Shown: piece by piece, positions 57,501 through 64,000 of the stretch
Layout of the letters: each line of letters begins with the position of its first letter
How positions within the stretch are numbered: position 1 is the stretch's first letter
From: Echinarachnius parma
Lineage: Eukaryota; Echinodermata; Echinoidea; Clypeasteroida; Echinarachniidae
Direction: 5' to 3'
Length of the DNA: 64,000 nucleotides
Assembly: GCA_037951105.1 (NCBI GenBank)
Contig: JBAMJV010002065.1
Span: 1 to 64,000 of the forward strand
Program-made: the position numbers and the translations under genes
The notes under the pieces: generated by a model
What the model was told of the DNA's origin: nothing
The model's database searches: none
Seen by the model: only the letters and a program-made list of their open reading frames with translations

Positions 57501-58603
57501 GTCAACATTGTTACTAGATCCCTTTTATATTATTCGTTCAAGAGCAAAGTGATCTTACCCTCGATATATATCTCGAATTGTGTGTAAGTAGTGCGTCCCT
57601 TGGCAAAGAACCAACATGAATAGTTCCCTTCGTCTGGAATTGATGAGTTGTATATCAGCACAGAACTTTTGAATGGAACCGATGTCTCAAAAATGTGACG
57701 AAACCGATTGCTTATTCTTCTTGATCCGATACACTCCGAAATATTTGGGCAATAAAACAATTGGGTATTGTTTCGCCTCCATTCTACCGAGAGTACCTGG
57801 CTGAGATGTACTATATGTGGATGCAGGGTACAGGTGAGAGATACATTGTCTCCAGGAATCCCATTCACCAAGGTGACGCTGTTTATAATGCTATCTTGAC
57901 CGTTGACATTAATTTGGTCTGTAATGAAATGTAGCGCACATTTGAACAATTATTACATCAGTACAAAAGATGACATATTCTCATTTCTTGAGACATCAAT
58001 CAAATTGCGTTAAAATGAAGAAATAAGAGATCATGAAAAGGCGATCCATACTTTTTCCACGACGTTGACCTAGCAAAATGAGAAAAAAAAAAATCATAAT
58101 TAAACAATCAGAAAACAGAAATTTTTTTTTTTCTCGGACAACTGAAAAAATAAAATTCTCATTTTATGTGTATATATATTGCCGCTCATCAAATTTATAA
58201 TAGACTTTTTTTCTGGAATAATGTGGGATTTCAGCGCTTACCCCTAGTTCAATTTTGGAGCAGGATTGATTGCAGGGTCCTGGATAATATTAAGAAAAAT
58301 CATAAAATCAAATAAGCAACTTGCCATGTTTGTATGCCAAAAGATTAACAAACCAGGGATGAATCGCGACAATCAAAGGCGATGGTTTGTTATTCCTTGC
58401 TCGTCAGTTAACACTAAACATGGCTTTCTCGCAAAGTTGCATCCCGATTTGTATTGTGTTTTTGTTTTCGTTCAGGGATTAAGCAGGGAAGTACTATTTC
58501 AAATACAATTAGAAGGTGTACTGATGTACCACTGCGCCGATTGATACTTACGCAAAGCAAGTGACACCACCACAATAAGTATTGATGCAAAGAATACCAT
58601 CAT
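45524..58603 (-). CDS. Ig-superfamily inhibitory-type receptor with seven ITIM/ITSM-like motifs (gene 2)
   Basis: Predicted type I receptor, about 586 residues. Exons in order: 58603-58552 signal peptide; 57918-57559 V-set Ig; 55417-55079 C2-like Ig; 53840-53721 Thr/Ser stalk; 51490-51389 TM; 50157-49910 proline-rich tail; then 49132-49046, 48752-48678, 47944-47858, 47505-47431, 46808-46722, 46211-46137 and terminal 45577-45524. Phases agree at every junction if the C2 exon uses a GC donor. Tail tyrosine motifs in order: MMYATL, VEYAVV, LMYANL, VVYAVV, LMYANL, VEYAVV, TEYAVV. By established rules, phosphorylated ITIMs ([I/V/L/S]xYxx[L/V]) recruit SH2 phosphatases such as SHP-1/2, and TxYxx[V/I] is the ITSM pattern; a similar role here is inference. 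No orthologue is recognised. A 36-bp stalk exon at 52118-52153 could be added in phase. Confidence 0.85.
45925..45987 (-). pseudogene. Decayed or alternative terminal exon of gene 2
   Basis: After a ggacag acceptor it reads VPLNPNTK and stops at TAG (45961-45963). Homology to the functional terminal exon continues past the stop (TAT in place of the ITSM tyrosine codon, then CGTGGGAAG). If used, it would end the protein without the TEYAVV motif. Confidence 0.6.
46137..46211 (-). CDS. Gene 2 ITIM exon, repeat 3 (VEYAVV)
   Basis: 75 bp, phase 0 to 0, acceptor gtattgaag, donor GCCG|gtaact. Encodes VEYAVVDKRNVKERCANSPR plus VDHMP. It is closer to repeat 2 than to repeat 1, suggesting that repeats 2 and 3 are the younger pair. 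Confidence 0.8.
46722..46808 (-). CDS. Gene 2 ITIM exon, repeat 3 (LMYANL)
   Basis: 87 bp, phase 0 to 0, acceptor ttttttgcag, donor CATG|gtaaca. Encodes DSADLLMYANLDNPTSDVPH plus LSVQAECGM. Confidence 0.85.
47431..47505 (-). CDS. Gene 2 ITIM exon, repeat 2 (VVYAVV)
   Basis: 75 bp, phase 0 to 0, acceptor gttttaaag, donor GCTG|gtaact. Encodes VVYAVVNKRNVNERCANSPR plus VDNML. Confidence 0.8.
47858..47944 (-). CDS. Gene 2 ITIM exon, repeat 2 (LMYANL)
   Basis: 87 bp, phase 0 to 0, acceptor tttataacag, donor CATG|gtaacc. Encodes DSADRLMYANLDNSTSEVPH plus VSAQAESGM. A full LxYxxL ITIM. Confidence 0.85.
47990..48152 (+). pseudogene. RTE-type retrotransposon fragment in a gene 2 intron
   Basis: In the plus frame it reads RRLFNECILTTMTYVSETWS, continues LTKQKLKQKLEATQRAMER and stops. 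This is the segment after the RT palm in RTE-clade elements (pattern TYGSETWxLTK...QRAMER). It lies antisense to gene 2 between exons 48678 and 47944. Confidence 0.7.
48332..48565. mobile_element. Short hAT-like element in a gene 2 tail intron
   Basis: Termini CATAGGCGTACCCAG and CTGGGTACGCCACTG with the 8-bp target duplication ATGTAGTT (48324-48331 and 48566-48573). The interior has three ACTTGGTCTCGG words and long G/C runs. It lies between the repeat 1 VEYAVV exon and the repeat 2 LMYANL exon. Confidence 0.85.
48678..48752 (-). CDS. Gene 2 ITIM exon, repeat 1 (VEYAVV)
   Basis: 75 bp, phase 0 to 0, acceptor tttttatag, donor GACG|gtaaca. Encodes VEYAVVGKRKIKDRCAKSPR plus IDHPT. VxYxxV fits the ITIM consensus. 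Confidence 0.8.
49046..49132 (-). CDS. Gene 2 ITIM-type exon, repeat 1 (MMYATL)
   Basis: 87 bp, phase 0 to 0, acceptor tttatagcag, donor AATG|gtaaac. Encodes DSTDDMMYATLDNPKSKVPH then VSVQAESGM. Met at -2 makes this the weakest of the YxxL sites. Confidence 0.8.
49910..50157 (-). CDS. Gene 2 exon: proline-rich juxtamembrane tail
   Basis: 248 bp, phase 1 to phase 0, acceptor gtatcacaaag, donor ATCGAG|gtattt. It contains IPPPITTSRDLPLPPVNGY, with an RxxPxxP class I SH3-binding pattern (RDLPLPP). Further Pro/Ser/Arg-rich sequence ends in QQESPEDIE. It switches the intron phase from 1 to 0, which allows the phase-0 ITIM cassettes that follow. Confidence 0.75.
50268..50515 (-). pseudogene. Relic copies of the proline-rich tail exon
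   Basis: On the minus strand, 50268-50335 (catAAAGGCTCACACTCAAA) and 50380-50515 (GACGCAAAGACCACCACCTC and onward) resemble parts of exon 49910-50157 and its acceptor. Both are interrupted by stops and indels. They are remnants of tandem duplication of this exon. Confidence 0.5.
51389..51490 (-). CDS. Gene 2 exon: transmembrane segment
   Basis: 102 bp, phase 1 to phase 1, acceptor cactaacag, donor AAGG|gtaatg. It encodes DLKIMLVVIITSGGLTITFL, then VCIIVTIKCVMKRKG. This is one membrane span with a basic inner flank, and no charge inside the membrane. Confidence 0.8.
52118..52153 (-). CDS. Possible small stalk exon of gene 2
   Basis: A consensus donor (TTTACAG|gtatga) and a phase 1 to phase 1 frame give APSNFRGFGHFTG. 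The acceptor would be cgaggaag, with a poor pyrimidine tract, and a palindromic element starts about 30 bases upstream. It may be a damaged or skipped exon. Confidence 0.3.
52184..53107. mobile_element. Foldback element with about 450-bp inverted arms
   Basis: The arms are near-perfect inverted repeats: left end AGCTTATGGTAAAAGAAGAA, right end its complement CCATAAGCT, with the centre near 52640. It lies in the gene 2 intron between stalk and TM exons, next to the possible exon 52118-52153. Outside it, 51971-52100 and 53109-53196 are related direct repeats. Confidence 0.75.
53276..53540. mobile_element. TTAA-target MITE, family 1, truncated
   Basis: Starts TTAA then AGGGGTAGTACAGTTTTGG and matches 37495 onward for about 260 bp, then ends without the second terminus. 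It lies in the gene 2 intron. Confidence 0.7.
53721..53840 (-). CDS. Gene 2 exon: Thr/Ser-rich extracellular stalk
   Basis: 120 bp, phase 1 to phase 1, acceptor gttttgcag, donor GGAG|gtcaga. It encodes PTTTAATQVTSVFSTTDSKR and more, ending in NTSPPNPGG. This composition fits a mucin-like spacer between Ig domain and membrane. Confidence 0.7.
53841..55078 (-). other. Intron of gene 2
   Basis: Holds an imperfect inverted repeat: ctcatcagtggctcaacttg (53973) and its complement near 54440, with matching segments inward (about 53970-54450). Otherwise no coding content. Confidence 0.5.
55079..55417 (-). CDS. Gene 2 exon: C2-like Ig domain
   Basis: Acceptor ctctacacaag. The domain shows NKTLRCETD, VTLEWQTD and GTNITCFV, i.e. 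Cys-Trp-Cys with a missing YxC tyrosine, typical of C2-like folds. Sites NTT, NKT, NQS and NIT are potential glycosylation sites. The frame-compatible donor is a GC dinucleotide (AATG|gcgagt). The nearby GT (gtatga) would leave phase 2 and create a stop in the next exon. Confidence 0.75.
55418..56362 (-). other. Intron of gene 2 between the two Ig domains
   Basis: AT-rich, no recognised feature. Confidence 0.4.
56363..56660. mobile_element. Degenerate hAT-like element with G-rich 30-bp repeats
   Basis: Starts CAGTGGTGTACCCACTTT. The interior has about four units like GTGTCGGTGAAGATTTTTCG with G runs, then GAGGCCGAGACC words. The far end is not clear. Confidence 0.5.
57157..57524. mobile_element. 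TTAA-target MITE, family 2, older inverted copy
   Basis: Begins AGGACTTAGTAACGATGTCC and ends TACTAGATCCCT. It is the diverged reverse complement of 9804-10181, in the gene 2 intron just after the V-domain exon. Confidence 0.7.
57559..57918 (-). CDS. Gene 2 exon: V-set Ig domain
   Basis: 360 bp, phase 1 to phase 1, acceptor tttcattacag, donor GAGG|gtaaga. It holds NVSLTCTL, VLSVEWRRN and IPDEGNYSCWF: first cysteine, core tryptophan, and the DxGxYxC motif. Five possible N-glycosylation sites (NVS, NNT, NIS, NSS, NYS). Two extra cysteines (FYCPN, SECIG) suggest an additional intradomain disulphide. Confidence 0.85.
58552..58603 (-). CDS. Gene 2 exon: start codon and signal peptide
   Basis: On the minus strand, two adjacent ATGs open MMVFFASILIVVVSLAL, a typical hydrophobic signal sequence. 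The exon ends in phase 1 at a consensus donor, TTTGC|gtaagt. The next exon continues in frame. I chose the first ATG; the second would shorten the protein by one residue. Confidence 0.75.
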
Positions 58604-58958
58604 ACTTGGGTTATATCAACATTCTTTCTAGGTTGTTCATTTAAAGTTCCTTATAGGTCCGATCATGCAGAGTTTATACAGAGAAAACGGTGTTTTTGTA
58701 CAATTTGGAAACAAGTGAGCAACATGTACCATTATTCCGATATGGGAATACAGTACGGCAATAATGTAGTTCTCGAAGAAAGTGTCCAGCTGTTCTTAAT
58801 AACAAATATGCGTTGAACTTCATCTGTTCGTGAAATGACTGTGTTCTCCAAAGCTGCTGTTCCGCGACCACGCAGTAACCGATTCTCGTATCTACTCTGA
58901 TCTGAAAACTAGCACGCATTATCGAAAGTGTCACATTTCTTTGTCTATGTTGTCTTAA

Positions 58959-59352
58959 AGGGCTCTAGTAGCTTTGTCCAAATCAAAATTGTCTAAATCA
59001 TTGCAATCCAATTGTAATTCTAGCGGTTCCTTCATACATTGATGTATTCGTATAAACAAGAGAAACATGGGATATGTTGTTTTTCTTCCTAATTTTCCTT
59101 TGGTGAAAAAGATATTTACGATTGAAATGTACACATAGTAACCTATCACCTGGTTAGTCGTAACTGTGTCTAAAATCAGTGCAATGAGTTAGTGGATGTC
59201 ACCTTGTATTTTTGCTCATTACTTGGCCATATAACGTCCATTCAAATTTTAACACAATACCCAGTATGGACGTATTAGATAACAGGATTTAATTATATTT
59301 TACCAACTATTCATCACTTTTTTCACATTACAACAAAGTTACTAGAACCATT
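58959..59352. mobile_element. TTAA-target MITE, family 2, upstream of gene 2
   Basis: Starts AGGGCTCTAGTAGC after TTAA (58955-58958) and ends CTAGAACCATT before TTAA. It lies about 350 bases upstream of the gene 2 start codon, within the likely promoter region. Confidence 0.65.
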
Positions 59353-59439
59353 TTAATACGATACGCGAATAGTCTTATGCATATACAGAAATTTATACTT
59401 TTAACCTGGCACTATTCAAATGATTATGTTCTGGTAAAG

Positions 59440-59845
59440 AGAGTAAAGTTTTGGTCAAACTGAATTTTAGTAATCAAAACCTGCACAATTACATTACAAA
59501 CTAATAGTAGAAACTCCACTATGCTCAAAAGGAATAAAACATTAAAAAAATTACTAAATAAAAAGCCTGTTATCATGCAAACAGAGCCGTTAAAACTCAA
59601 GAGGGCGCCCCATAAACACGCATCGGTTTCAATAATTTTTAATAAAATATTGTGCATGTGATGTTTTGTTGAAATAGTGTTTAGATATAGAGATAATCAA
59701 CAACTATTTAACAACCTTTTTTTGTAGATTTTTGAAAAGAAGAAGCATTTTTTGATTTTGTTTACGGCTGGTTCAAATCTATCGAATATTTGTGGGGCCC
59801 CACATTTATTACAAATCTGTGAACCGATTTTTATCAAATAAACTA
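59440..59845. mobile_element. TTAA-target MITE, family 1, degenerate
   Basis: Shares aaagttttggtcaaactgaattttagtaa, the gagggcgc segment and the ggggccccac segment with the longer copies. The ends are eroded. Confidence 0.55.
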
Positions 59846-60666
59846 GAAAATAGCAATCATAATACAAAGTCTAGACTTTTAGAAGGATATAAATGCCAGG
59901 GCCGATATCAAACAATTTTGAACCCCAGATCCTACATGAACATTGTACATATTAAACGAGAATACATTCAACTTCAATTAACGTGAAAAGACATTTTGCA
60001 AAGAAAATGAATACATTTTGTTAAAGAAAAATAATAATAAAAAAAAATGCAGAAGGTCTGGAATATGTATTTGAAAGCAGAATTTTTCAGTTTAGTGTTT
60101 ATGTGTTCAGTGAAAAAATACAGTCGGTTCAAGCCAAAGAGGACGCTTAAAAATTAAGTTATTATAAGGCAGGGTTGGAGGAAAAGTCGCGATTAATTTT
60201 TGTTTTTTATTTAAATCAGAATTTTTAGTGTCCGCCTTTTGCAAGCCAAACTTCCAAAAATTGCGAGATTATTATTTCATACGAAAGAAAATGTCATTTA
60301 ACAGCTAAACGCTTGAAATCTCCTTTCGTAGAGTTATTGACCTCAAACGCGACATAACGTCCTTAATTGTACATTATACTTTACTCATGCAAAATTTCGC
60401 TCACGATAGCTGCCGGCGCATTCCTGGGCATTCCTGGGCGCATTGCTGTGCGTGAGCACTGCATGACCCGCGCACAGATTATGATCGAACAACGGCGTAA
60501 GCGAATACTAAACAAAAAGACTCGCTAAAACTGACTACATGTAATTGTTTATTCTTTATTTTGGAGACCTTTTCGTGGCATACCTTTGAAAATGTTGGCC
60601 TCACAATACCTTTACAAAAATAAGTAGGCCTACACTATTGTTATAATATTTTGCTAAATCGGTTAA

Positions 60667-61201
60667 AGAAGTAGTTTAGTTTTGGTAGAGATGGCGCTGC
60701 TCATCACAATTTTTTTGTGAGGTAATGAAAAACTGAGTGTCGAATTTGAGAGAACATGCAATTTTAATGGCAGAATAAACTTTACTTGGTCAAAATCGAC
60801 CCAGATACGGCTGAAATATCAATAAATATATCTGAACCTATAATTATTTGGGGCCCAAATAATAAGATGTTTTTTTCAAAAAATTAATAAAATGCTTGCA
60901 CTTTTTCAAAAACTTTCAAAAACGTTTTTTAAATAGTTGTTGATGATCTCTCTATTGAATCATTGTTTAAAAAAAAACATCACATGCATAATTTTGTATG
61001 AATAATGGTTGAAACCGATGCCTTTTTAGAAAGCGCCCTCTTGTGTTTTAATGGCTCTTTTTTATGATAACGGGCTTTTTACTTAGTCGTTTGTTATTTT
61101 GTATACCTTTCGAGCATGGTGGAGTTATAACTATTAGTTTATAATGTTACTGTCCAGGTTTGGTTACTAAAGTTCAGCCTTACCAAAACTGTACGACCCC
61201 T
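60667..61201. mobile_element. TTAA-target MITE, family 1
   Basis: Flanked by TTAA (60663-60666 and 61202-61205). Termini AGAAGTAGTTTAGTTTTGG and CCAAAACTGTACGACCCCT; interior close to 37495-37999 in inverted orientation. Confidence 0.8.
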
Positions 61202-61205
61202 TTAA

Positions 61206-62214
61206 ACACATATAGTTCGATGAAGGGATGATTTCTACACATTCTTTTTCCAATCGTAGAATCCAAATTACAGGGTTGTTCGATCTGAATTTTTTGGCTT
61301 GTGTTGCATTTATCCTCATCCGTCTACTGGAAACTGTTCAGACAATTTGTAAAAGGCAGACACTCCCTTTAACAATCATTGGATTCATTTGCAATACAAA
61401 CGTGTATTTCCTTGTGGAGTATACCTTTTATAAGTTCTATTTAAAGGAATGACCAAAATAAATACAACTTAATAAATGAAGGAGTATGGGCACTTTTTAA
61501 TCTTATAAATTATTGAAAATCGGATAACGCTTCATTTCAGGGTTGTGTGATTTCATTGGACAGGATTTCAAATTGTGATTTCAATACTGCATACTTCATA
61601 ATTGGAATGGTTAATAAACAAAAAAATTACAATCTAAATGATTCTGCATTTATTGTAAGCATGATTTTGGGCAAAATGTATCACAATTGAAAAAAATACA
61701 AAATTCGAATTTTCTACAACACACAAGTCTATGAAGACGATTTTAATCAGTGATGTTTTGAATGATGTGAGATGATTTCAATCCCACATGTTACATAATT
61801 ATAATGGAAATTATTAGTAAAGAGATATTTTGCAATTTAAATGATTATGTTTCAGATAAAAACATAATTTTAGGCGAAATTTTTCTTGATTGAAAGAATA
61901 CATGAACAAAGTTTCCTTTAAGCCACAAGTATATGGAGATGATTTAAATCAGTGATTATGTTTACTTGTTCATGTTGAAAGTTGTTTGAGAACAAAAACA
62001 CGTATATATATTTTGTTTTAATGGATGGCCCTTCTAAATATATTTCCCACCCTTCACGACTCTTATTGAATGAAATCAATCTGTCAAACAAGACGATTGT
62101 TGTACTATTCAAGTACGTATGGGACAGTTCTAACTATTCCTTTAAATTAAATACAAGTTATATCGTGCTTCAGAGCACTTCCGAGCACCTGCATGCACTA
62201 AGCCAAATTATTTA
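61206..62214 (+). other. Intergenic sequence upstream of the RTE remnant
   Basis: AT-rich, with a diverged local duplication (tttggg/taggcaaaat phrases near 61670 and 61870). No gene recognised. Confidence 0.4.
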
Positions 62215-63330
62215 AAAGTCAAAGGAATACCAGTTTGACTTATGTTTAGGTTTTGTGGACTATGAAAAAGCCTTCGACAGACTAGACCACCAGTCACTTC
62301 TGGCTGCCTTACAAAAGCAAAACATCGACGAGAAGTATAGACAAATCATCAAAGTAATATACAAAGAGCCTACAGCACGAATTCACTTGAATGACACCAT
62401 CACCGACTAAATTAAAATCCTGAGAGGTGTCAGACAAGGAGACCCGATGTCACCAAAGCTATTCACTGCAGTTCTGGAGGAAGCATTCAGAAATATTGAC
62501 TGCAGCGACAAAGGAATCCTAGTAGACGGAGAATATCTCACCCATCTCAGATTCGCCGACGATATCCTCATCCTAAACCACACCCCTGATGAGCTACATG
62601 AAATGATTCATGACCTTGCAGAGGAAAGTAGCAAAGCAGGCCTCAACATGAATATAAAGAAAACAAAAGTCATGATGAGCAACAACGACCAAAGCTCCAA
62701 AGTAACTGTGCTGGGAAAAGACTTAGAAACAGTAGGTCACTATATATATTTAGGGAAGAAAATTACCTTCAACAATGATGCCGGCAAAGAAATAAAGAGA
62801 AGAATCAAGATGGATTGGGCGAAGTTTGACTCACTCAGCTACATCTTTCGATACTCTACTCTTCCCATCTCCATGAAGAGGCAGGTATTTGACCAGTGTA
62901 TCATACCTGTACTCTCATGGACTCTCTGGACAACCACCAAACGTTTGGAGAAAAGACTTAAGTGACAGAACGGGCTATGGAAAGAATAATGATAGGTGTA
63001 ACAAAGAAGGACAGGATGTCAAATATAGACTTAAGACAGAAATCAGGAATGCAGGATATATAGTGACCATCGAATCAAAGAAATGGAGGTGGGCAGGACA
63101 CCTAGCCAAGAGGTACGACAACAGATGGACACACAAAACTACAGCTTGGACTCCTAGACACCTAACCAGAAAAAGAGGGAGACAAAGCAGAAGATGAAGA
63201 GATGATTTAACAGCACAAAATGGCATTGCTTGGCAGAGAATAGCTGAAGATAGAACAAAATGGAAAATTGGTGAAGAGGCCTTACTCCTGCAGTGGAGTG
63301 AAGTAGGCTGAAGAAGAAGAAGAAGATATC
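62215..63330 (+). mobile_element. 5'-truncated, degenerate RTE-clade non-LTR retrotransposon
   Basis: Reverse-transcriptase palm motifs are readable: LCLGFVDYEKAFDRLDHQ, then an in-frame stop (62408-62410), RGVRQGDPMSPKLF, LRFADDILIL (catalytic FADD), GHYIYLGKKI. After a frameshift near 62960 come TERAMERIMIGVTKKDRMSN and RWRDDLTAQNGIAWQRIAED. It ends in a short (GAA)n tail at about 63309-63327, as RTE elements often do. The endonuclease and the start of RT are missing, so it cannot be autonomous. Confidence 0.85.
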
Positions 63331-63608
63331 GTGTTAAAATAACATTGTACATGAAGTTCATTTCCCTAAAAGGGCAGGCTTTATTTCGGCCGAGACCGGC
63401 CCGAGATAGTGAGGAAGTAAAATGAATATCTTATTTTACATTGACCGTCGACCTGTATGTGCACTCTTTATAACGCTTTGAATTTGGGCTTTAAAAAGGT
63501 GGACAGTCCACCGAACCAAAAGTCATAGATTGCACGATTGCAATATATGAAAGAACTCTAGTCTGGCGAGATTAGGATTTGAAAGAACTTGTTCCCGTTT
63601 GTCATTAA

Positions 63609-64000
63609 AGGGGTAGTTTAGTTTTGGTAGAGAGGGCGCTGCACATCACAATTTTTTTGTGAGGTAATGAAAAACTGAGTGTCAAATTCGAGAGAACATG
63701 CAATTTTAATGGCAGAATAAACTTTGTTTGGTCAAAATCGACCCCAAAACGGCTGAAATATCAATAAATATATCTGAACCTATACTAGTAATTATTCGGG
63801 GCCCAAATAATTATATAGATGCTTTTAAAAAAATAAAAAAATAAAAATAAAAAATCGTATTTTAAATAGTTGTTGATGATCTCTCTATTTAATCATTATC
63901 TAAATAAAACATCACATGCATAATTTTGTATGAAAAATTGTTGAAACTAATGCCTCTTAAGAAAGCGCCCTATTGTGTTTCAATGGCTCTTTTTTAATGA
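63609..64000. mobile_element. TTAA-target MITE, family 1, cut by window end
   Basis: Begins after TTAA (63605-63608) with AGGGGTAGTTTAGTTTTGG and matches 60667 onward to the last base of the window. Confidence 0.8.

Noticed and set aside
62975..63361. Minus-strand 128-codon frame
   Set aside because: It is the shadow of the RTE retrotransposon 3' region on the opposite strand.

Overview
This window is animal nuclear DNA, not a prokaryotic or viral replicon. It is AT-rich and intron-rich. Its only convincing genes are built from short, phase-matched exons, and it carries many non-autonomous DNA transposons (TTAA-target MITEs, hAT-like, Tc1/mariner-like and piggyBac-like), SINE relics, an RTE-type retrotransposon fragment, minisatellites and G/C homopolymer runs. 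The repeat style resembles marine invertebrate genomes, most likely a deuterostome such as an echinoderm. I cannot name a species.

Two immunoglobulin-superfamily receptor genes point toward each other. Gene 1 (+, 2211-13970; signal-peptide exon not seen) encodes a V-like Ig domain split by an intron, a C2-like Ig domain, a transmembrane exon and a long acidic cytoplasmic tail. Two extra in-frame TM exons (5024-5085 and 5175-5251) and an extra in-frame tail-end exon (13507-13604) each have their own 3' splice site and stop codon, so tail-less or short-tailed isoforms are possible. Gene 2 (-, 58603-45524) looks complete: signal peptide, V-set Ig, C2-like Ig, Thr/Ser stalk, TM, a proline-rich juxtamembrane exon, then three tandem repeats of an 87-bp plus 75-bp exon pair, then a short terminal exon. 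These tail exons supply seven tyrosine motifs of ITIM/ITSM type (one MxYxxL, two LxYxxL, three VxYxxV, one TxYxxV). This is the most interesting system here: a predicted invertebrate inhibitory Ig receptor whose signalling tail was amplified by exon-cassette duplication.

Between the Ig genes lies a direct tandem segmental duplication: copy A 8266-24634 and copy B 24961-42574, separated by a truncated hAT-like element. Copy A holds the last four exons of gene 1. Copy B repeats them almost unchanged but has no Ig or TM exons of its own, so it is either an alternative distal tail, a duplication relic, or an uncollapsed second haplotype in the assembly. Comparing A with B gives filled and empty sites that date several transposon insertions and show exact TTAA target duplications.

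Layout: 1-2.2 kb repeats (SINE, MITEs); 2.2-14 kb gene 1; 14-24.6 kb downstream non-coding sequence of copy A; 25-42.6 kb copy B with the orphan tail exons and a nested pair of transposons; 42.8-45 kb piggyBac-like and MITE insertions; 45.5-58.6 kb gene 2; 58.9-64 kb MITEs and a degenerate RTE retrotransposon. No rRNA, functional tRNA or CRISPR was seen. Exon borders were deduced by eye from splice consensus and phase; no transcript evidence was available.
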